Assembly (NCBI RefSeq): GCF_900566075.1 | Contig: NZ_UPHU01000001.1 | Location: 682,001-746,000, forward strand | From: Mycobacterium pseudokansasii | Lineage (GTDB): Bacteria; Actinomycetota; Actinomycetes; Mycobacteriales; Mycobacteriaceae | DNA length: 64,000 nt | Direction: 5' to 3' | Part shown: positions 45,919 to 56,714 of the stretch, piece after piece | Numbering within the stretch: the first letter of the stretch is position 1 | How the letters are laid out: the number at the start of each line of letters is the position of its first letter | Translations under genes and position numbers: made by a program | The notes under the pieces: generated by a model | What the model was told of the DNA's origin: nothing | Database searches by the model: none | Seen by the model: only the letters and a program-made list of their open reading frames with translations

Positions 45919-46533
45919 ATGGCTGAAAACCCGAACATCGAGGACCTGCGGGCTCCGTTGCTCGCCGCGCTTGGTGCCGCCGACCTGGCTCTGGCCACCG
46001 TCAACGACTTGATCGCCAACCTGCGCGAGCGTGCCGAAGAGACCCGCACGGACACCCGCACCCGCGTTGAGGCCCGCGTTGAGGAGAGTCGTGCCCGCCT
46101 GACCAAGCTGCAGGAGGACCTTCCCGAGCAGTTCAGCGAACTCCGTGAGCGTTTCACCGCCGAGGAGTTGCGCAAGGCTGCCGAGGGTTACCTCGAGGCT
46201 GCCACCAACCGGTACAACGAATTGGTCCAGCGCGGCGAAGCCGCCCTGGAGCGGCTGCGCAGCCAGCCGGTCTTCGAAGATGCGTCGGCGCGTGCCGAGG
46301 GCTACGTGGACCAGGCCGTCGAGCTGACCCAGGAGGCGCTGGGCACCGTCGCGTCGCAGACCCGCGCCGTCGGTGAGCGTGCCGCCAAGCTGGTCGGCAT
46401 CGAGCTGCCGAAGAAGGCGGAGTCCGGTAAGAAGGCTCCGGCGAAGAAGGCCCCGGCTGCGGCCAAGAAGGCAGCTCCGGCCAAGAAGGCGCCTGCCAAG
46501 AAGGCTCCGGCCAAGAAGGTCACCCAAAAGTAA
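45919..46533 (+). CDS. hbhA: Heparin-binding haemagglutinin
   Basis: 204 residues. An N-terminal hydrophobic-helical part is followed by a long coiled coil (about 25-150) and a C-terminal Lys/Ala/Pro repeat tail (about 159-204, units of KKAPAK) that binds heparan sulfate on epithelial cells. The lysines are methylated in M. tuberculosis HbhA (Rv0475). The protein is surface-exposed. The gene ends just before a strong double hairpin terminator. Confidence 0.95.
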   Translation: MAENPNIEDLRAPLLAALGAADLALATVNDLIANLRERAEETRTDTRTRVEARVEESRARLTKLQEDLPEQFSELRERFTAEELRKAAEGYLEAATNRYNELVQRGEAALERLRSQPVFEDASARAEGYVDQAVELTQEALGTVASQTRAVGERAAKLVGIELPKKAESGKKAPAKKAPAAAKKAAPAKKAPAKKAPAKKVTQK

Positions 46534-46550
46534 GCCGGCGACCCTCGACC

Positions 46551-46596
46551 GTCGACTCCGAGTCGCCCAACGGGCGACTCGGAGTCGACGTTTTTT
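46551..46596 (+). terminator. Strong hairpin terminator after hbhA
   Basis: An 18-base perfect stem (46551-46568 with 46572-46589) closes on the three-base loop AAC and is followed by G and six T residues. It is 17 bases past the hbhA stop, the shape of an intrinsic terminator, which is rare in mycobacteria. Confidence 0.8.
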
Positions 46597-46602
46597 GGGG
46601 GT

Positions 46603-46639
46603 CCGAGTCGCCCAACGGGCGACCCGGAGTCGACGTTTT
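46603..46639 (+). terminator. Second, related hairpin after hbhA
   Basis: An 11-base stem (46603-46613 with 46617-46627, one mismatch) has the same AAC loop and is followed by AGTCGACGTTTT. It is clearly a copy of the first hairpin, so the terminator was duplicated in tandem. Confidence 0.6.
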
Positions 46640-46665
46640 GGGCGCTGCCCGCATACTCTTTAAGC

Positions 46666-46953
46666 GTGAGCCACCTTGTGGGTACCGTCATGTTGGTCTT
46701 GCAGATCGCCGTCCTGGTGACGGCGGTGTATGCCTTCGTGCATGCGGCGCTGCAGCGGCCAGACGCCTATACCGCCGCAGACAAGCTGACCAAGCCGGTG
46801 TGGTTGGTGATCCTTGGGGCGGCGGTGGCGCTGACTTCAATCCTCGGCTTCGTCTTCGGCGTGCTCGGGATGGCAATCGCCGCCTGCGCGGCCGGCGTCT
46901 ATCTGGTCGACGTGCGGCCCAAGCTTCTGGAAATCCAGGGTAAGTCCCGCTGA
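46666..46953 (+). CDS. DUF2516 membrane protein (Rv0476-like)
   Basis: 95 residues from a GTG. Two or three hydrophobic helices (about 5-28, 47-80) and no soluble domain. Fits DUF2516 of actinobacteria. It is followed after four bases by the Rv0477-like secreted protein and probably shares its transcript. Function unknown. Confidence 0.8.
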   Translation: MSHLVGTVMLVLQIAVLVTAVYAFVHAALQRPDAYTAADKLTKPVWLVILGAAVALTSILGFVFGVLGMAIAACAAGVYLVDVRPKLLEIQGKSR

Positions 46954-46957
46954 CCGG

Positions 46958-47398
46958 ATGAAAGCCCTGGTGGCCGCGGCGGTAGCGGTGCTGGTCGGCG
47001 TGCTGTGCGCTGTTCCCGCCGAAGCCGGTCTCGGTGGCGGTGTCGCTGACCCGTCGGGCTCGGTATTTTCGCCGCCGTTCGTCGATCACACCCAATGGGC
47101 GTATTCGGGGCGCCTGAGCAGCCTGCGGGTCTACCCGACGCCATCCGGTCGCGCGGCTTCCCGCGACCCCGGCAGCAGCGCCGCAGCCGCCGACGAGGCC
47201 TGGGCGGAGGTACTCGGCTTGGCCCCCGACGCCGACACACCCGGCATGCGGGCACAGTTCGACTGTCACTGGCAGCTGGCCGAGTTCGCACTACCCGGGA
47301 AGATCAGCTGGAACCTCGAGCCGTGGCGGCCGGTCGTCGACGACACGGAGATGTTTGCCTCCCGGTGCAACCCGGGTGGCGCCGAAGAGCAGTTCTGA
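46958..47398 (+). CDS. DUF2599 secreted protein (Rv0477-like)
   Basis: 146 residues with a signal peptide (hydrophobic 5-20, cleavage near AEA at 21-23). The mature part has two cysteines ([10 protein letters not shown] and SRCNPGG) that could form a disulfide, and the DUF2599 core [22 protein letters not shown]. Stop overlaps deoC start (TGATG). Role unknown. Confidence 0.82.
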   Translation: MKALVAAAVAVLVGVLCAVPAEAGLGGGVADPSGSVFSPPFVDHTQWAYSGRLSSLRVYPTPSGRAASRDPGSSAAAADEAWAEVLGLAPDADTPGMRAQFDCHWQLAEFALPGKISWNLEPWRPVVDDTEMFASRCNPGGAEEQF

Positions 47399-48078
47399 TG
47401 CCGGGCCCGCCGACGCGACGGCAGCTGGCGGCGTTGGTCGACCACACGCTACTCAAGCCCGAGGCGACCGCTGCCGATGTGGCGGCACTGGTCGGAGAAG
47501 CCGCCGGGCTGGGCGTCTATGCGGTATGTGTCTCGCCATCGATGGTGCCGGCCGCGCTCGGAGCCGGTGACGTGCGGATCGCGGCGGTGACGGGTTTCCC
47601 GTCGGGCAAGCACCTGTCAGCGGTCAAGGCGCTCGAGGCGGCGCAGGCCGTCGCGTCGGGGGCAGTCGAAATCGACATGGTGATCGACATCGGCGCTGCG
47701 CTGGCCGGAGACCTGGATGCGGTGCGGTCGGACATCGAGGCGGTACGTGCCGCGACGGCCGGGGCCGTGCTGAAGGTGATCGTGGAGTCGGCGGTGCTGC
47801 TGGACCGGGCGGGGGAGCACCTGCTGAGAGCGGTGTGTCGGGTCGCCGAAGGCGCCGGCGCCGACTTCGTCAAGACGTCGACGGGGTTTCATCCCGCCGG
47901 CGGGGCGACGGTGGCCGCGGTCGCACTGATGGCCGACACCGTCGGCGGTCGTCTGGGGGTCAAGGCCAGTGGCGGCATTCGCACCGCCGCCGGCGCTATC
48001 GACATGCTGCGCGCCGGCGCCACCCGACTCGGCCTGTCCGGAACCCGTTCGGTTCTCGATGGGCTCAGCCCCGACTGA
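47398..48078 (+). CDS. deoC: Deoxyribose-phosphate aldolase
   Basis: 226 residues from the ATG that overlaps the preceding stop. Schiff-base lysine K159 (VKTSTGF), second lysine K189 ([10 protein letters not shown]) and D93 (EIDMV) match the DeoC active site. It splits 2-deoxyribose-5-phosphate to glyceraldehyde-3-phosphate and acetaldehyde in nucleoside salvage. Only six bases separate it from the convergent next gene. Confidence 0.94.
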   Translation: MPGPPTRRQLAALVDHTLLKPEATAADVAALVGEAAGLGVYAVCVSPSMVPAALGAGDVRIAAVTGFPSGKHLSAVKALEAAQAVASGAVEIDMVIDIGAALAGDLDAVRSDIEAVRAATAGAVLKVIVESAVLLDRAGEHLLRAVCRVAEGAGADFVKTSTGFHPAGGATVAAVALMADTVGGRLGVKASGGIRTAAGAIDMLRAGATRLGLSGTRSVLDGLSPD

Positions 48079-48084
48079 CGGGCC

Positions 48085-49152
48085 TCAGAGGTTGGCGAAA
48101 CACGGATCCTGCTCGCCGCCGGCGGGGATGGTGGCGTTGCGGGTCGATAGGTGAGCGACCACACCGGTATCGGTGACCTGCACATTGTCCCAATGAATAC
48201 CCAGCGGGAAATCCTTGGTCAGCTTGCTGAAAAAGTCGTCGAGCATCGATTGCACCGACTCCTTGGGCAGCGTGAAGCCCAGCGCGTTGAACGTGACAAT
48301 CGGCAGTTGCAGACCGTTTCCGGTCACCTGCGGCTTGACCACGATGTTGTCGAGAAAGCCCTTCATCTCGACTGTGCCGTCTCTGGGGTGGGTCGTCACG
48401 GTGTTGGAAACGAACGGGCCCAGCACCGGTATCGCGTTTTGGAACGATTCCTTGATGCCCACAGACGTCCACGTGACGGTGGCATCGAGCGCACCCACCG
48501 TGCCCTGGGAGTTGGGGGTGTCTCTGAGTTGGACGTCCCGAATGTTGATTTGCAGCTTCATGCCCTTGGCATCACGAACCTGATTGCCCGCCGTCTCTGC
48601 AGAGATGTTGGTGAAATGTTTGGTCGCGAGCTGCCACAAGACCAACGGGGCCACACCGAAGGAAGCGCTGGCCTTGTCCTTGACCTCACATGCCACCGCT
48701 TCGGCAATCTTGCTGTTGGCTTCATGACGGACGTACAGCTCCGCTCCGATCAGGCCCGCGACGACCAGCGAAAACACGATGATCAGGATGAGGAAGATCG
48801 ACAGCGGGTCCCGACGCCAGCGGCGTTTCCGTTTGGGCGCTCCCGATTCGGCGTCGTCTTGCGGCTTGGCGATCGCAGTGGTCTTGGCGGCGGCCGCGGC
48901 GGCCTGCGGTGGCCCGGGTCGCTGTGCATCGGCATTGGCCGCAGCCAAGTGCTCCGTCGGCTGGGTTGCCTGGCCGGCCCCGGGTCCGGCCTGAGGGGCC
49001 GGATCCTGGGCAGGGGTCGAGCCGGGCCCGCCGGGACGCAACTGCCCGCCGGAGGGATCTGTAGGCGCCGGAGGCCGGCCAAGGGGGCCTGGATTGCTGG
49101 GACGCGACCATGTCGACGGGCCCTCATTGGGTGGCCCTTGCGGGTTCGTCAC
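48085..49152 (-). CDS. DUF2993 envelope protein with Pro-rich N-terminus (Rv0479c-like)
   Basis: 355 residues. Residues 1-115 are Pro/Ala/Gly-rich and cytosolic, one membrane helix lies at about 118-142, and the rest is a DUF2993 domain facing the periplasm. A related DUF2993 protein, LmeA, acts in lipomannan synthesis. It overlaps the nitrilase-like gene by ATGA at 49149-49152. Function unproven. Confidence 0.83.
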   Translation of the reverse strand: MTNPQGPPNEGPSTWSRPSNPGPLGRPPAPTDPSGGQLRPGGPGSTPAQDPAPQAGPGAGQATQPTEHLAAANADAQRPGPPQAAAAAAKTTAIAKPQDDAESGAPKRKRRWRRDPLSIFLILIIVFSLVVAGLIGAELYVRHEANSKIAEAVACEVKDKASASFGVAPLVLWQLATKHFTNISAETAGNQVRDAKGMKLQINIRDVQLRDTPNSQGTVGALDATVTWTSVGIKESFQNAIPVLGPFVSNTVTTHPRDGTVEMKGFLDNIVVKPQVTGNGLQLPIVTFNALGFTLPKESVQSMLDDFFSKLTKDFPLGIHWDNVQVTDTGVVAHLSTRNATIPAGGEQDPCFANL

Positions 49153-49979
49153 CTACGCGATTGTGCCCTATCAATATGAACGAAGTCTGAGGGGTTGCGC
49201 AGCACGGCGATACTGTCGCGGGCCGCGGTCACGTTCTCGACATCGATATCGGCGACCAGGAGCTGCGGCTCGGCGCCGGCCGATGCCACCACCTGCCCTA
49301 ACGGCGAAGCGACCAAGCTGCCGCCCACGCCGGTGGGCGCGCCCGAACTGGTGAGCCTGCCGCCCGGGTCGGCTTGACCCGCCGCGGCGACATAGCTCGT
49401 GGAGTCCAGTGCCCTGGCCCGGGCCAGCAATGTCCACTGGTCGAGTTTGCCAGGACCCGAACCCCAGGACGCGCACACGGCGATGAGCGAAGCGCCGCGC
49501 CGGGCCAGCTCGGTGTAGAGCGCCGGGAAGCGGATGTCGTAGCAAACGGTCAAACCTACCCGCACGTCGTTGACTGTGATCACCACCGGCTCGTGTCCCG
49601 GGGCGACGGTACGCGACTCGGTAAAGCCGAACGCGTCGTAGAGATGAATCTTGTGGTAGTGCGCGTCAGGCTGATTCGGCCTCCCCGGACCCACTGCGAG
49701 CAGGGTGTTCATCACCCGCCCGGCATCGGCGGGGGTGAACATGCCCGCGACCACGGTGATGCCGGCTTCGGTCGCGATCCGCCGCACACCGTTGGCCCAG
49801 GGGCCGTCGACAGGCTCGGCGATCGGTGCCAGCGGCACACCGAACCGGCACATCGTCGCTTCGGGAAACACCACCAGCTCGGCACCGGCGTCGACAGCCC
49901 GGTTGGCGTACTCGCGCACCAGGAGCAAGTTCGCTGCTGGGTCGGTACCGCTGAGTATTTGCGCCAACGCGATCCGCAT
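49149..49979 (-). CDS. Carbon-nitrogen hydrolase (nitrilase superfamily, Rv0480c-like)
   Basis: 276 residues with the Glu-Lys-Cys triad E40 (VFPEATM), K110 (HYHKIHLYD) and C146 (TVCYDIRFP). The subgroup contains Nit1/Nit2-like omega-amidases that remove damaged or deaminated metabolites such as deaminated glutathione. No peptide signal, so cytosolic. Substrate is not fixed by sequence. Confidence 0.9.
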   Translation of the reverse strand: MRIALAQILSGTDPAANLLLVREYANRAVDAGAELVVFPEATMCRFGVPLAPIAEPVDGPWANGVRRIATEAGITVVAGMFTPADAGRVMNTLLAVGPGRPNQPDAHYHKIHLYDAFGFTESRTVAPGHEPVVITVNDVRVGLTVCYDIRFPALYTELARRGASLIAVCASWGSGPGKLDQWTLLARARALDSTSYVAAAGQADPGGRLTSSGAPTGVGGSLVASPLGQVVASAGAEPQLLVADIDVENVTAARDSIAVLRNPSDFVHIDRAQSRR

Positions 49980-50018
49980 ACTGGTCAGCTTAGGAGCCGC
50001 CGATACCCGCTGGTGTGG

Positions 50019-50543
50019 CTAGGCGTTGTTGGCGATCCACTGCGTGGTGAAGCGTTGCTCCAGCGTCACCAGCTGGCGCAGCTCGGTGCCGATGATGCTC
50101 TCCAGTTTGCCGCCGATCAGCGGAATACGTACCTGGATGGTCACCTGCAGCGACAGCCGGGCGCCGCCCGAGTCGGCGTTGGGAGACAGCACGGCGGTGC
50201 CCCACAGGTTGGCCGGAGCGTCCACGATCGATCCGGCGATAGATGCCGTCGCGATGCCGTCGGTCACCGGGCTCCACATTTCCTCGCGCCGCACGCAGAG
50301 GTCGCCCCGATGCAACTGGGTGACCAAACCGGGGAGGTTGTGCCGATGCACGGTCTGTAGCGTGACCACCTCGATGGTGCCCTCGGTTCCGGACTGACCA
50401 CCTACGCGCATCGAGTGCAGGGTCGCAATGTCGACCGGGGTTTCGGCCAGCCTGCCCCGCCAGTACTCCTCATCGTGGAAAACCCGGTGAACTTCTTCGA
50501 CGCTGCCTTCGTAGTCGGCCGACATGTCGAATGAACGCGGCAT
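50019..50543 (-). CDS. DUF2505 family protein (Rv0481c-like)
   Basis: 174 residues. START-like DUF2505 fold with no catalytic motif or signal peptide. Short beta-rich start (MPRSFDMSADYEGSVEEVH) and a C-terminal helix typical of hydrophobic-ligand binding. Divergent from murB with 26 bases between the starts. Function unknown. Confidence 0.83.
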   Translation of the reverse strand: MPRSFDMSADYEGSVEEVHRVFHDEEYWRGRLAETPVDIATLHSMRVGGQSGTEGTIEVVTLQTVHRHNLPGLVTQLHRGDLCVRREEMWSPVTDGIATASIAGSIVDAPANLWGTAVLSPNADSGGARLSLQVTIQVRIPLIGGKLESIIGTELRQLVTLEQRFTTQWIANNA

Positions 50544-50569
50544 AGCTGGTCAGGCTACCGTTACGGGCC

Positions 50570-51682
50570 ATGAAATGGAGCGCAGTCGGTTCACGCTTTG
50601 CCGGCGCGCGCGTCGAGGAGTCGGTGCCGCTGGCGCCGCTGACGACATTGCGGGTGGGACCCGTGGCGCGGCGCGTAATCACCTGCGCCACCAGCGATCA
50701 GGTGGTCGCGGTGTTGCGGCAGCTGGACGCCGATGCCCGAGCCGAAAACAGTGGGCCGGTGCTGGTGTTTGCTGGCGGCTCGAATGTGGTGATCGGCGAT
50801 GCCGTGGCCGACCTGACCGTGGTGCGCCTGGCCAATGCCGGCATCACCGTCGACGGCAAGCTGGTGCGCGCCGAGGCGGGCGCGGTATGGGACGACGTGG
50901 TGCTCAGGGCCATCGGCCACGGTCTGGGCGGGCTGGAATGCCTGTCGGGGATACCCGGATCGGCCGGTGCGACCCCGGTGCAGAACGTCGGGGCGTACGG
51001 CGTGGAAGTCTCCGACGTCATCAGCCGGGTACGGCTGTTGGACCGCAGCAGTGGCCAGGTGCACTGGGTACCGGGCGCCGCCCTGGGCTTCGGCTACCGC
51101 ACCAGCGTGCTCAAGCAGGCTGACGGGCTGCGGTTGCCGGCCGTGGTGCTGGAGGTGGAGTTCGCGCTGGATGCCTCGGGCCGCAGCGCGCCGTTGCGCT
51201 ACGGCGAACTGACGGCGGCGCTGGGTGCGGTCAGCGGCGAGCGGGCCGACCCGCAAGCCGTCCGCGCGGCCGTCCTGACACTGCGGGCGCGCAAGGGCAT
51301 GGTGCTCGACCCGACCGACCATGACACCTGGAGTGTGGGGTCGTTTTTCACCAACCCGGTGGTCGCACCGGACGTCTACGAACGGCTGGCGGTGGCGGTG
51401 GACGGTCCGGTGCCGCACTATCCGGCGCCGGGCGGTGTCAAGCTGGCCGCGGGCTGGCTGGTCGAGCACGCCGGTTTCGGCAGGGGGTATCCGGATCCGG
51501 CGCTCACCGGGGAGGCCGCCCCGTGCCGGCTGTCCACCAAGCACGCGCTGGCGTTGACCAACCGGGGCACCGCGACGGCGGCCGACGTGATGCTACTGGC
51601 CCGCACGATCCGCGACGGCGTCCGTGATGTGTTTGGTATCACATTGCAACCCGAACCGATCCTGATCGGTTGCCGGTTGTAG
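50570..51682 (+). CDS. murB: UDP-N-acetylenolpyruvoylglucosamine reductase
   Basis: 370 residues. The FAD-binding domain carries [10 protein letters not shown] and GGSNVVIGD, followed by the GYRTSVLK arginine segment. The active-site serine is in [12 protein letters not shown]. It reduces the enolpyruvyl group of UDP-GlcNAc-enolpyruvate with NADPH in peptidoglycan synthesis. Followed by lprQ, also a cell wall gene. Confidence 0.96.
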   Translation: MKWSAVGSRFAGARVEESVPLAPLTTLRVGPVARRVITCATSDQVVAVLRQLDADARAENSGPVLVFAGGSNVVIGDAVADLTVVRLANAGITVDGKLVRAEAGAVWDDVVLRAIGHGLGGLECLSGIPGSAGATPVQNVGAYGVEVSDVISRVRLLDRSSGQVHWVPGAALGFGYRTSVLKQADGLRLPAVVLEVEFALDASGRSAPLRYGELTAALGAVSGERADPQAVRAAVLTLRARKGMVLDPTDHDTWSVGSFFTNPVVAPDVYERLAVAVDGPVPHYPAPGGVKLAAGWLVEHAGFGRGYPDPALTGEAAPCRLSTKHALALTNRGTATAADVMLLARTIRDGVRDVFGITLQPEPILIGCRL

Positions 51683-51786
51683 CTGCTACTTTCGTGCCCG
51701 ATTACGCTCACCGCACAGTTGCCGCGGCGGGTTCGCCGGCGCTTGCAGCCGGTTACGGACGGATTCGCCCGGTATCTTTGAATCTC

Positions 51787-53100
51787 GTGAACACCTCCAG
51801 CACCCCCCAAGGTCAGGGGCCGATCAACCGGCGCTTGGCTTTGATGGCATTGGGGGCCGGGGTGCTGGCGCCCAATGTGCTGGCCGCCTGCGCGGGCGGG
51901 GTCACCAGGCAATCCGAGAAGAAGCCGCCGGCTGCGCCCCATCTGACATTCCGGCCGGCCGATGCCGCCGACGACGTGTTGCCGATCGCCCCGATCAGCG
52001 TCGAGGTCGGCGACGGCTGGTTCCAGCGCGTAGCGCTGACCAACCCGTCCGGCAAGCTCGTTGCCGGCACCTACAACCAGGACCACACGGTGTACACCAT
52101 CACCGAGCCGCTGGGCTACGACACCACCTACAGCTGGAGCGGCGCGGCCGTTGGCCATGACGGCAAGGCGATTCCGGTCGCCGGCAAATTCACCACCGTG
52201 ACACCCAAGAAGAAGATCGACGGCGGCTTCCAGTTGGCCGACGGCCAGACCGTCGGGATCGCGGCGCCGATCATCATCCAGTTCGACGCGCCGATCAGCG
52301 ACAAGGCTTCCGTGGAGCGGGCGCTCACGGTGACCACCAACCCGCCCGTCGAGGGCAGCTGGGCCTGGCTGCCGGACGAGGCGAAAGGGGCCCGGGTGCA
52401 CTGGCGTCCCCGCGAGTACTACCCGGCGGGCGCCACCGTCAACGTCGACGCCAAGCTCTACGGGCTGCCGTTCGGTGACGGGGCCTACGGCGCCCAGGAT
52501 TTCTCGTTGAGCATCCAGATCGGGCGGCGGCAAGTCGTCAAGGCCGAAGTCTCCTCCCACCGCATCCAGGTCGTCACCGACGAGGGCGTCATCATGGACT
52601 TCCCGTGCAGCTACGGCGAAGCCGATAAGGCGCGCAATGTGACTCGCAACGGGATCCACGTGGTCACCGAGAAATACGCGGACTTCTACATGTCCAACCC
52701 GGCGGCCGGCTACAGCAATGTGCACGAGCGCTGGGCCGTGCGCATCTCCAACAACGGCGAATTCATTCATGCCAACCCGATGAGCGCGGGGGCGCAGGGC
52801 AACAGCAACGTCACCAACGGTTGCATCAACCTGTCGACGGACAACGCCGAGGAGTACTTCCACACCGCGATGTACGGCGACCCGGTTGAGGTGACCGGCA
52901 GCACGATCCAGCTGTCCTACGCCGACGGCGACATCTGGGACTGGGCCGTGGACTGGGACACCTGGTTGTCGATGTCGGCGCTGCCACGCCCGACCTCGCG
53001 TCCCCCGGGGACGCAGATCCCGGTCACCGCACCGGCCACACCGTCGACTGCGCCCAGCTTGTCCGGCACGCCGGAACCTAGCGCGGGTCCGGGTGGTTAG
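51787..53100 (+). CDS. lprQ: L,D-transpeptidase lipoprotein LprQ (LdtMt5-like)
   Basis: 437 residues from a GTG at 51787, chosen because it gives a proper lipoprotein signal with lipobox LAAC (C35). A longer frame starts at 51670 but overlaps murB. Two Ig-like domains are followed by a YkuD domain with [11 protein letters not shown] (catalytic Cys346). It makes 3->3 cross-links in peptidoglycan. The C-terminal Pro/Thr-rich tail overlaps the convergent SDR gene by 23 bases. Confidence 0.92.
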   Translation: MNTSSTPQGQGPINRRLALMALGAGVLAPNVLAACAGGVTRQSEKKPPAAPHLTFRPADAADDVLPIAPISVEVGDGWFQRVALTNPSGKLVAGTYNQDHTVYTITEPLGYDTTYSWSGAAVGHDGKAIPVAGKFTTVTPKKKIDGGFQLADGQTVGIAAPIIIQFDAPISDKASVERALTVTTNPPVEGSWAWLPDEAKGARVHWRPREYYPAGATVNVDAKLYGLPFGDGAYGAQDFSLSIQIGRRQVVKAEVSSHRIQVVTDEGVIMDFPCSYGEADKARNVTRNGIHVVTEKYADFYMSNPAAGYSNVHERWAVRISNNGEFIHANPMSAGAQGNSNVTNGCINLSTDNAEEYFHTAMYGDPVEVTGSTIQLSYADGDIWDWAVDWDTWLSMSALPRPTSRPPGTQIPVTAPATPSTAPSLSGTPEPSAGPGG

Positions 53101-53836
53101 CGCGGCGCGTCGCTGAAGCCTGATCGCGCGGCCGGATCACGATCTGGTCCAGATTGACGTGCGGCGGCCGCGAGGCCACAAATCCGATCACCTCGGCGAT
53201 GTCGGCGGCCACCAGCGGCGTCATCCCGGAGTAGACGGCGTCCGCGCGTTGCCGGTCACCGTCGAAGCGGACCAGCGAGAACTCCGTCTCCACCGCGCCG
53301 GGCGCGATCTCGGTGAGCCGGACCGGCTTTCCCAGCAGCTCCCCCCGTAACGTGCGGTGCAACGCACCTTGGGCGTGCTTGGCGGCCGTATAGCCGGCGC
53401 CACCGTCGTAAACCTCAAGTGCCGCAATGGAAGTGACGGTGACGATCAGCCCGTCACCCGATTCGATCAACTTGGGCAGCAGCGCGCGGGTCACTCGCAG
53501 CGTGCCCAGCACATTCGTCTCCCACATCCAGCGCCAGTGCTGCAGGTCGGCGTCGGCGACGAGTTCCAGGCCCTTTGCGCCACCGGCGTTGTTGACCAGG
53601 ACGTCGACCCGGCTCAGTCTCGCGGCCAGCGCGGCCACGGCCGCGTCGTCCGTGATGTCGGCCACAACCGGGGTGCCGCCGATCTGGTCTGCCAGGTCAC
53701 TGATCCGATCCGCGCGACGAGCCACCGCGACTACATGAAACCCTTGTGCCGCAAGGGTTTTAGCGGTTGCTTCACCAATACCGGAGCTGGCACCGGTAAC
53801 CACCGCAACCCGGTTCGGCGCCTCGGGAGTTGTCAT
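53078..53836 (-). CDS. Short-chain dehydrogenase (Rv0484c-like)
   Basis: 252 residues from the ATG at 53836 (an in-frame ATG at 53845 would add three). Cofactor motif TGASSGIG, the NNAG segment and the YTAAK active-site pair identify a classical NAD(P)-dependent SDR. Substrate unknown. The 3' end overlaps lprQ on the opposite strand. Confidence 0.9.
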   Translation of the reverse strand: MTTPEAPNRVAVVTGASSGIGEATAKTLAAQGFHVVAVARRADRISDLADQIGGTPVVADITDDAAVAALAARLSRVDVLVNNAGGAKGLELVADADLQHWRWMWETNVLGTLRVTRALLPKLIESGDGLIVTVTSIAALEVYDGGAGYTAAKHAQGALHRTLRGELLGKPVRLTEIAPGAVETEFSLVRFDGDRQRADAVYSGMTPLVAADIAEVIGFVASRPPHVNLDQIVIRPRDQASATRRANHPDPR

Positions 53837-54010
53837 CGGGACCACTCTAATAAACGTGCTAAATTTTCGGTGTGTACTGCAGCGCCTGGTTCAACACGAC
53901 GACCGCGTGTCTTTGCGCGGGCGCCTGTTGTTGCCGCGTACTTTGTCGCGCCTGACTCAGGTCAAGCGTGGCCAAGGACCCGGCCAGTTGAACTCGGAAT
54001 AAGGACGACA

Positions 54011-55312
54011 GTGCACTCGACTACTCTCACCACCCATCGCCCCGCCCGCGGTAGCCGGCCGCGACCGTACCGCCAGGTCGTGCCGCCGTCGCTGCACCTG
54101 GCTGACTCCGCGGCTGCGTCCGTCTTCCGGGCCGTGCGATTGCGCGGCCCCGTCGGACGCGACGTCATCGCCAGTGTGACCTCGCTGAGCATCGCGACGG
54201 TGAATCGCCAGGTCATCGCGCTGCTCGAGGCCGGTCTGCTGCGTGAGCGCGCCGACTTGGCGGTTTCCGGGGCGATCGGGCGGCCCCGGGTCCCCGTGGA
54301 GGTCAACCACGAGCCGTTCGTGACGCTGGGCATCCACATCGGTGCGCGCACGACCAGTATCGTGGCCGCCGACCTGTTCGGTCGCACCCTCGACGCGGTC
54401 GAGACGCCGACACCGCTCAGTGCCGCGGGGGCGGCGCTGGGGTCGTTGGCCGACAGTGCCTGCCGCTACCTGAGGCGCTGGCATCGGCGTCGGGCGTTGT
54501 GGGTGGGAGTGGCGATCGGCGGCACCGTCGACGGAGCGACCGGCCACGTCGATCACGCCCGGCTGGGCTGGCAGCGGGCACCGGTCGGCCCGGTGCTGGC
54601 CGATGCGCTGGGCCTTCCCGTCTCGGTGGCATCCCACGTGGATGCCATGGCCGGTGCCGAGCTGCTGCTCGGGATGCGACGGTTCGCGCCGGGCTCGTCG
54701 ACCAGCCTGTACGTCTATGCGCGCGAGACCGTGGGTTACGCGCTGGTGATCGACGGGCGGGTGCACTGCCCGGCCAGCGGGCCCGGCACCATTGCGGGCC
54801 TGCCGGCCCGCTCCGAGCTCCTGGGCGGCACCGGACAGCTCGAGTCCACCGTCAGTGACGAGGCGGTGTTGGCGGCCGCGCGCCGCCTGCGGATCATTCC
54901 GGCCGCCACGGCGACGCGCGCCAACGGCTCGGCCGGCACCGTCACCGACCTGCTCCGGGCGGCACGCGCCGGTAGCCAGCAGGCCAGGGAGCTCTTGGGG
55001 GAGCGGGCCCGGGTGCTCGGCGAGTCGGTGGCGCTGCTGCGCGACCTGCTCAACCCCGACGAACTGGTGGTGGGTGGTCAGGCGTTCACCGAGTACCCGG
55101 AAGGTATGGAGCAGGTGGAGCAGGCCTTCGCCGCATCCTCGGTGCTGCCGCCGCGGGACATCCGGGTCACCGCGTTCGGCAACCGAGTGCAAGAAGCCGG
55201 GGCCGGCATCGTGTCGCTGGGCGGGCTCTACGCCGACCCGTTGGGCGCGATGCGTCGTGCCGGGGCACTGGACACCCGGCTGTCGGATACCGAGCCGGGG
55301 GCGCTCGCTTAG
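54011..55312 (+). CDS. ROK-family transcriptional regulator (Rv0485-like)
   Basis: 433 residues from a GTG at 54011. The winged helix at about residues 35-90 is followed by a ROK ATP-binding-like domain with [19 protein letters not shown]. tuberculosis Rv0485 affects expression of PE13 and PPE18 and virulence. The long frame upstream overlaps the SDR gene and is not coding. A 58-base gap separates it from mshA. Confidence 0.9.
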   Translation: MHSTTLTTHRPARGSRPRPYRQVVPPSLHLADSAAASVFRAVRLRGPVGRDVIASVTSLSIATVNRQVIALLEAGLLRERADLAVSGAIGRPRVPVEVNHEPFVTLGIHIGARTTSIVAADLFGRTLDAVETPTPLSAAGAALGSLADSACRYLRRWHRRRALWVGVAIGGTVDGATGHVDHARLGWQRAPVGPVLADALGLPVSVASHVDAMAGAELLLGMRRFAPGSSTSLYVYARETVGYALVIDGRVHCPASGPGTIAGLPARSELLGGTGQLESTVSDEAVLAAARRLRIIPAATATRANGSAGTVTDLLRAARAGSQQARELLGERARVLGESVALLRDLLNPDELVVGGQAFTEYPEGMEQVEQAFAASSVLPPRDIRVTAFGNRVQEAGAGIVSLGGLYADPLGAMRRAGALDTRLSDTEPGALA

Positions 55313-55370
55313 TGCGGCTTCTGCCCGTGCGCGGGCCTGGCCCCGGAAACCGTCCTGTAAAGATGACAGT

Positions 55371-56714
55371 GTGCGCCACAGCGACAGTCCCCGGCTAGCC
55401 GGAGACGAACACCCACGCCGGGTCGCTCTGCTGGCGGTGCATACCTCGCCGCTGGCCCAGCCGGGGACCGGCGATGCCGGCGGCATGAACGTCTACGTGC
55501 TGCAAACTGCGCTGCACCTGGCCCGGCGGGGTATCGAGGTGGAGATCTTCACCCGGGCCACCGCTTCGATGGATCCACCGGTGGTTGAGGTGGCGCCGGG
55601 CGTGCTGGTGCGCAACGTGGTAGCCGGGCCCTTCGAGGGTCTGGACAAATACGACCTGCCCACCCAGTTATGCGCGTTCGCAGCCGGGGTGCTGCGCGCC
55701 GAAGCCGCCCACGAACCGGGCTACTACGACATCGTGCACTCGCACTACTGGCTGTCCGGCCAAGTCGGCTGGCTGGCCCGCGATCGCTGGGCGGTGCCGT
55801 TGGTGCATACCGCCCACACGCTGGCCGCGGTGAAGAATGCGGCGCTGGCCGACGGTGACGCGCCCGAGCCGCCGCTGCGTATCGTCGGCGAACAGCAGGT
55901 TGTCGACGAGGCGGACCGGCTCATCGTCAACACCGAAGATGAAGCCCGACAACTGATTTCGATCCATCATGCAGATCCGGCGCGCGTTGACGTCGTTCAT
56001 CCCGGTGTCGACCTCGACGTGTTCTCACCAGGCGACCGGCGGGCAGCGCGGGCCGCTCTGGGGTTGCCGCTGGACGGCCACGTGGTGGCCTTCGTCGGAC
56101 GGATCCAGCCGCTGAAGGCACCCGACATCGTGCTGCGCGCCGCCGCCAAGCTCCCGGGAGTGCGCGTCGTCGTCGCCGGCGGGCCGTCGGGCAGTGGACT
56201 TGCCGCGCCGGCGGGACTGGCGCGGCTGGCCGGCGAACTCGGTATCGCGCAGCGAGTGACGTTCCTGCCGCCACAGTCCCGCACGGATCTGGCGACGGTG
56301 TTCCACGCCGCCGACCTGGTCGCGGTGCCGAGCTATTCGGAGTCGTTCGGTCTGGTGGCCATCGAAGCGCAGGCCTGCGGTACGCCGGTGGTGGCGGCGG
56401 CGGTCGGGGGGCTGCCGGTCGCGGTGCGCGACGGGATCACCGGCACGCTGGTGTCCGGACACGACGTGGACCGGTGGGCCGACGCGATCGGGCGGCTACT
56501 GCGTGGCAACGACGGCCCGCAGGGGTGGGTGATGAGTGCCGCGGCGGCCGAACACGCGGCCGCGTTCTCGTGGGACCACACCACCGACGCACTGCTGGCC
56601 AGTTACCGGCGGGCGATCGGCGACTTCACCGCGGGGCGCCGGCGCCGGGTGCGCGACCTGGTTGCGGTGCGCAAACCGCGCCGCTGGACGGCTCGTCGCG
56701 GGGTGGGCGCGTGA
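55371..56714 (+). CDS. mshA: D-inositol-3-phosphate glycosyltransferase MshA
   Basis: 447 residues from a GTG at 55371. GT4 fold with [12 protein letters not shown] at the acceptor site, and [22 protein letters not shown] in the nucleotide-sugar domain. It starts mycothiol synthesis by joining GlcNAc to inositol phosphate. M. tuberculosis MshA is 480 residues with a longer N-terminus; the extra part is not visible here, so the start is likely but not certain. Confidence 0.94.
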   Translation: MRHSDSPRLAGDEHPRRVALLAVHTSPLAQPGTGDAGGMNVYVLQTALHLARRGIEVEIFTRATASMDPPVVEVAPGVLVRNVVAGPFEGLDKYDLPTQLCAFAAGVLRAEAAHEPGYYDIVHSHYWLSGQVGWLARDRWAVPLVHTAHTLAAVKNAALADGDAPEPPLRIVGEQQVVDEADRLIVNTEDEARQLISIHHADPARVDVVHPGVDLDVFSPGDRRAARAALGLPLDGHVVAFVGRIQPLKAPDIVLRAAAKLPGVRVVVAGGPSGSGLAAPAGLARLAGELGIAQRVTFLPPQSRTDLATVFHAADLVAVPSYSESFGLVAIEAQACGTPVVAAAVGGLPVAVRDGITGTLVSGHDVDRWADAIGRLLRGNDGPQGWVMSAAAAEHAAAFSWDHTTDALLASYRRAIGDFTAGRRRRVRDLVAVRKPRRWTARRGVGA

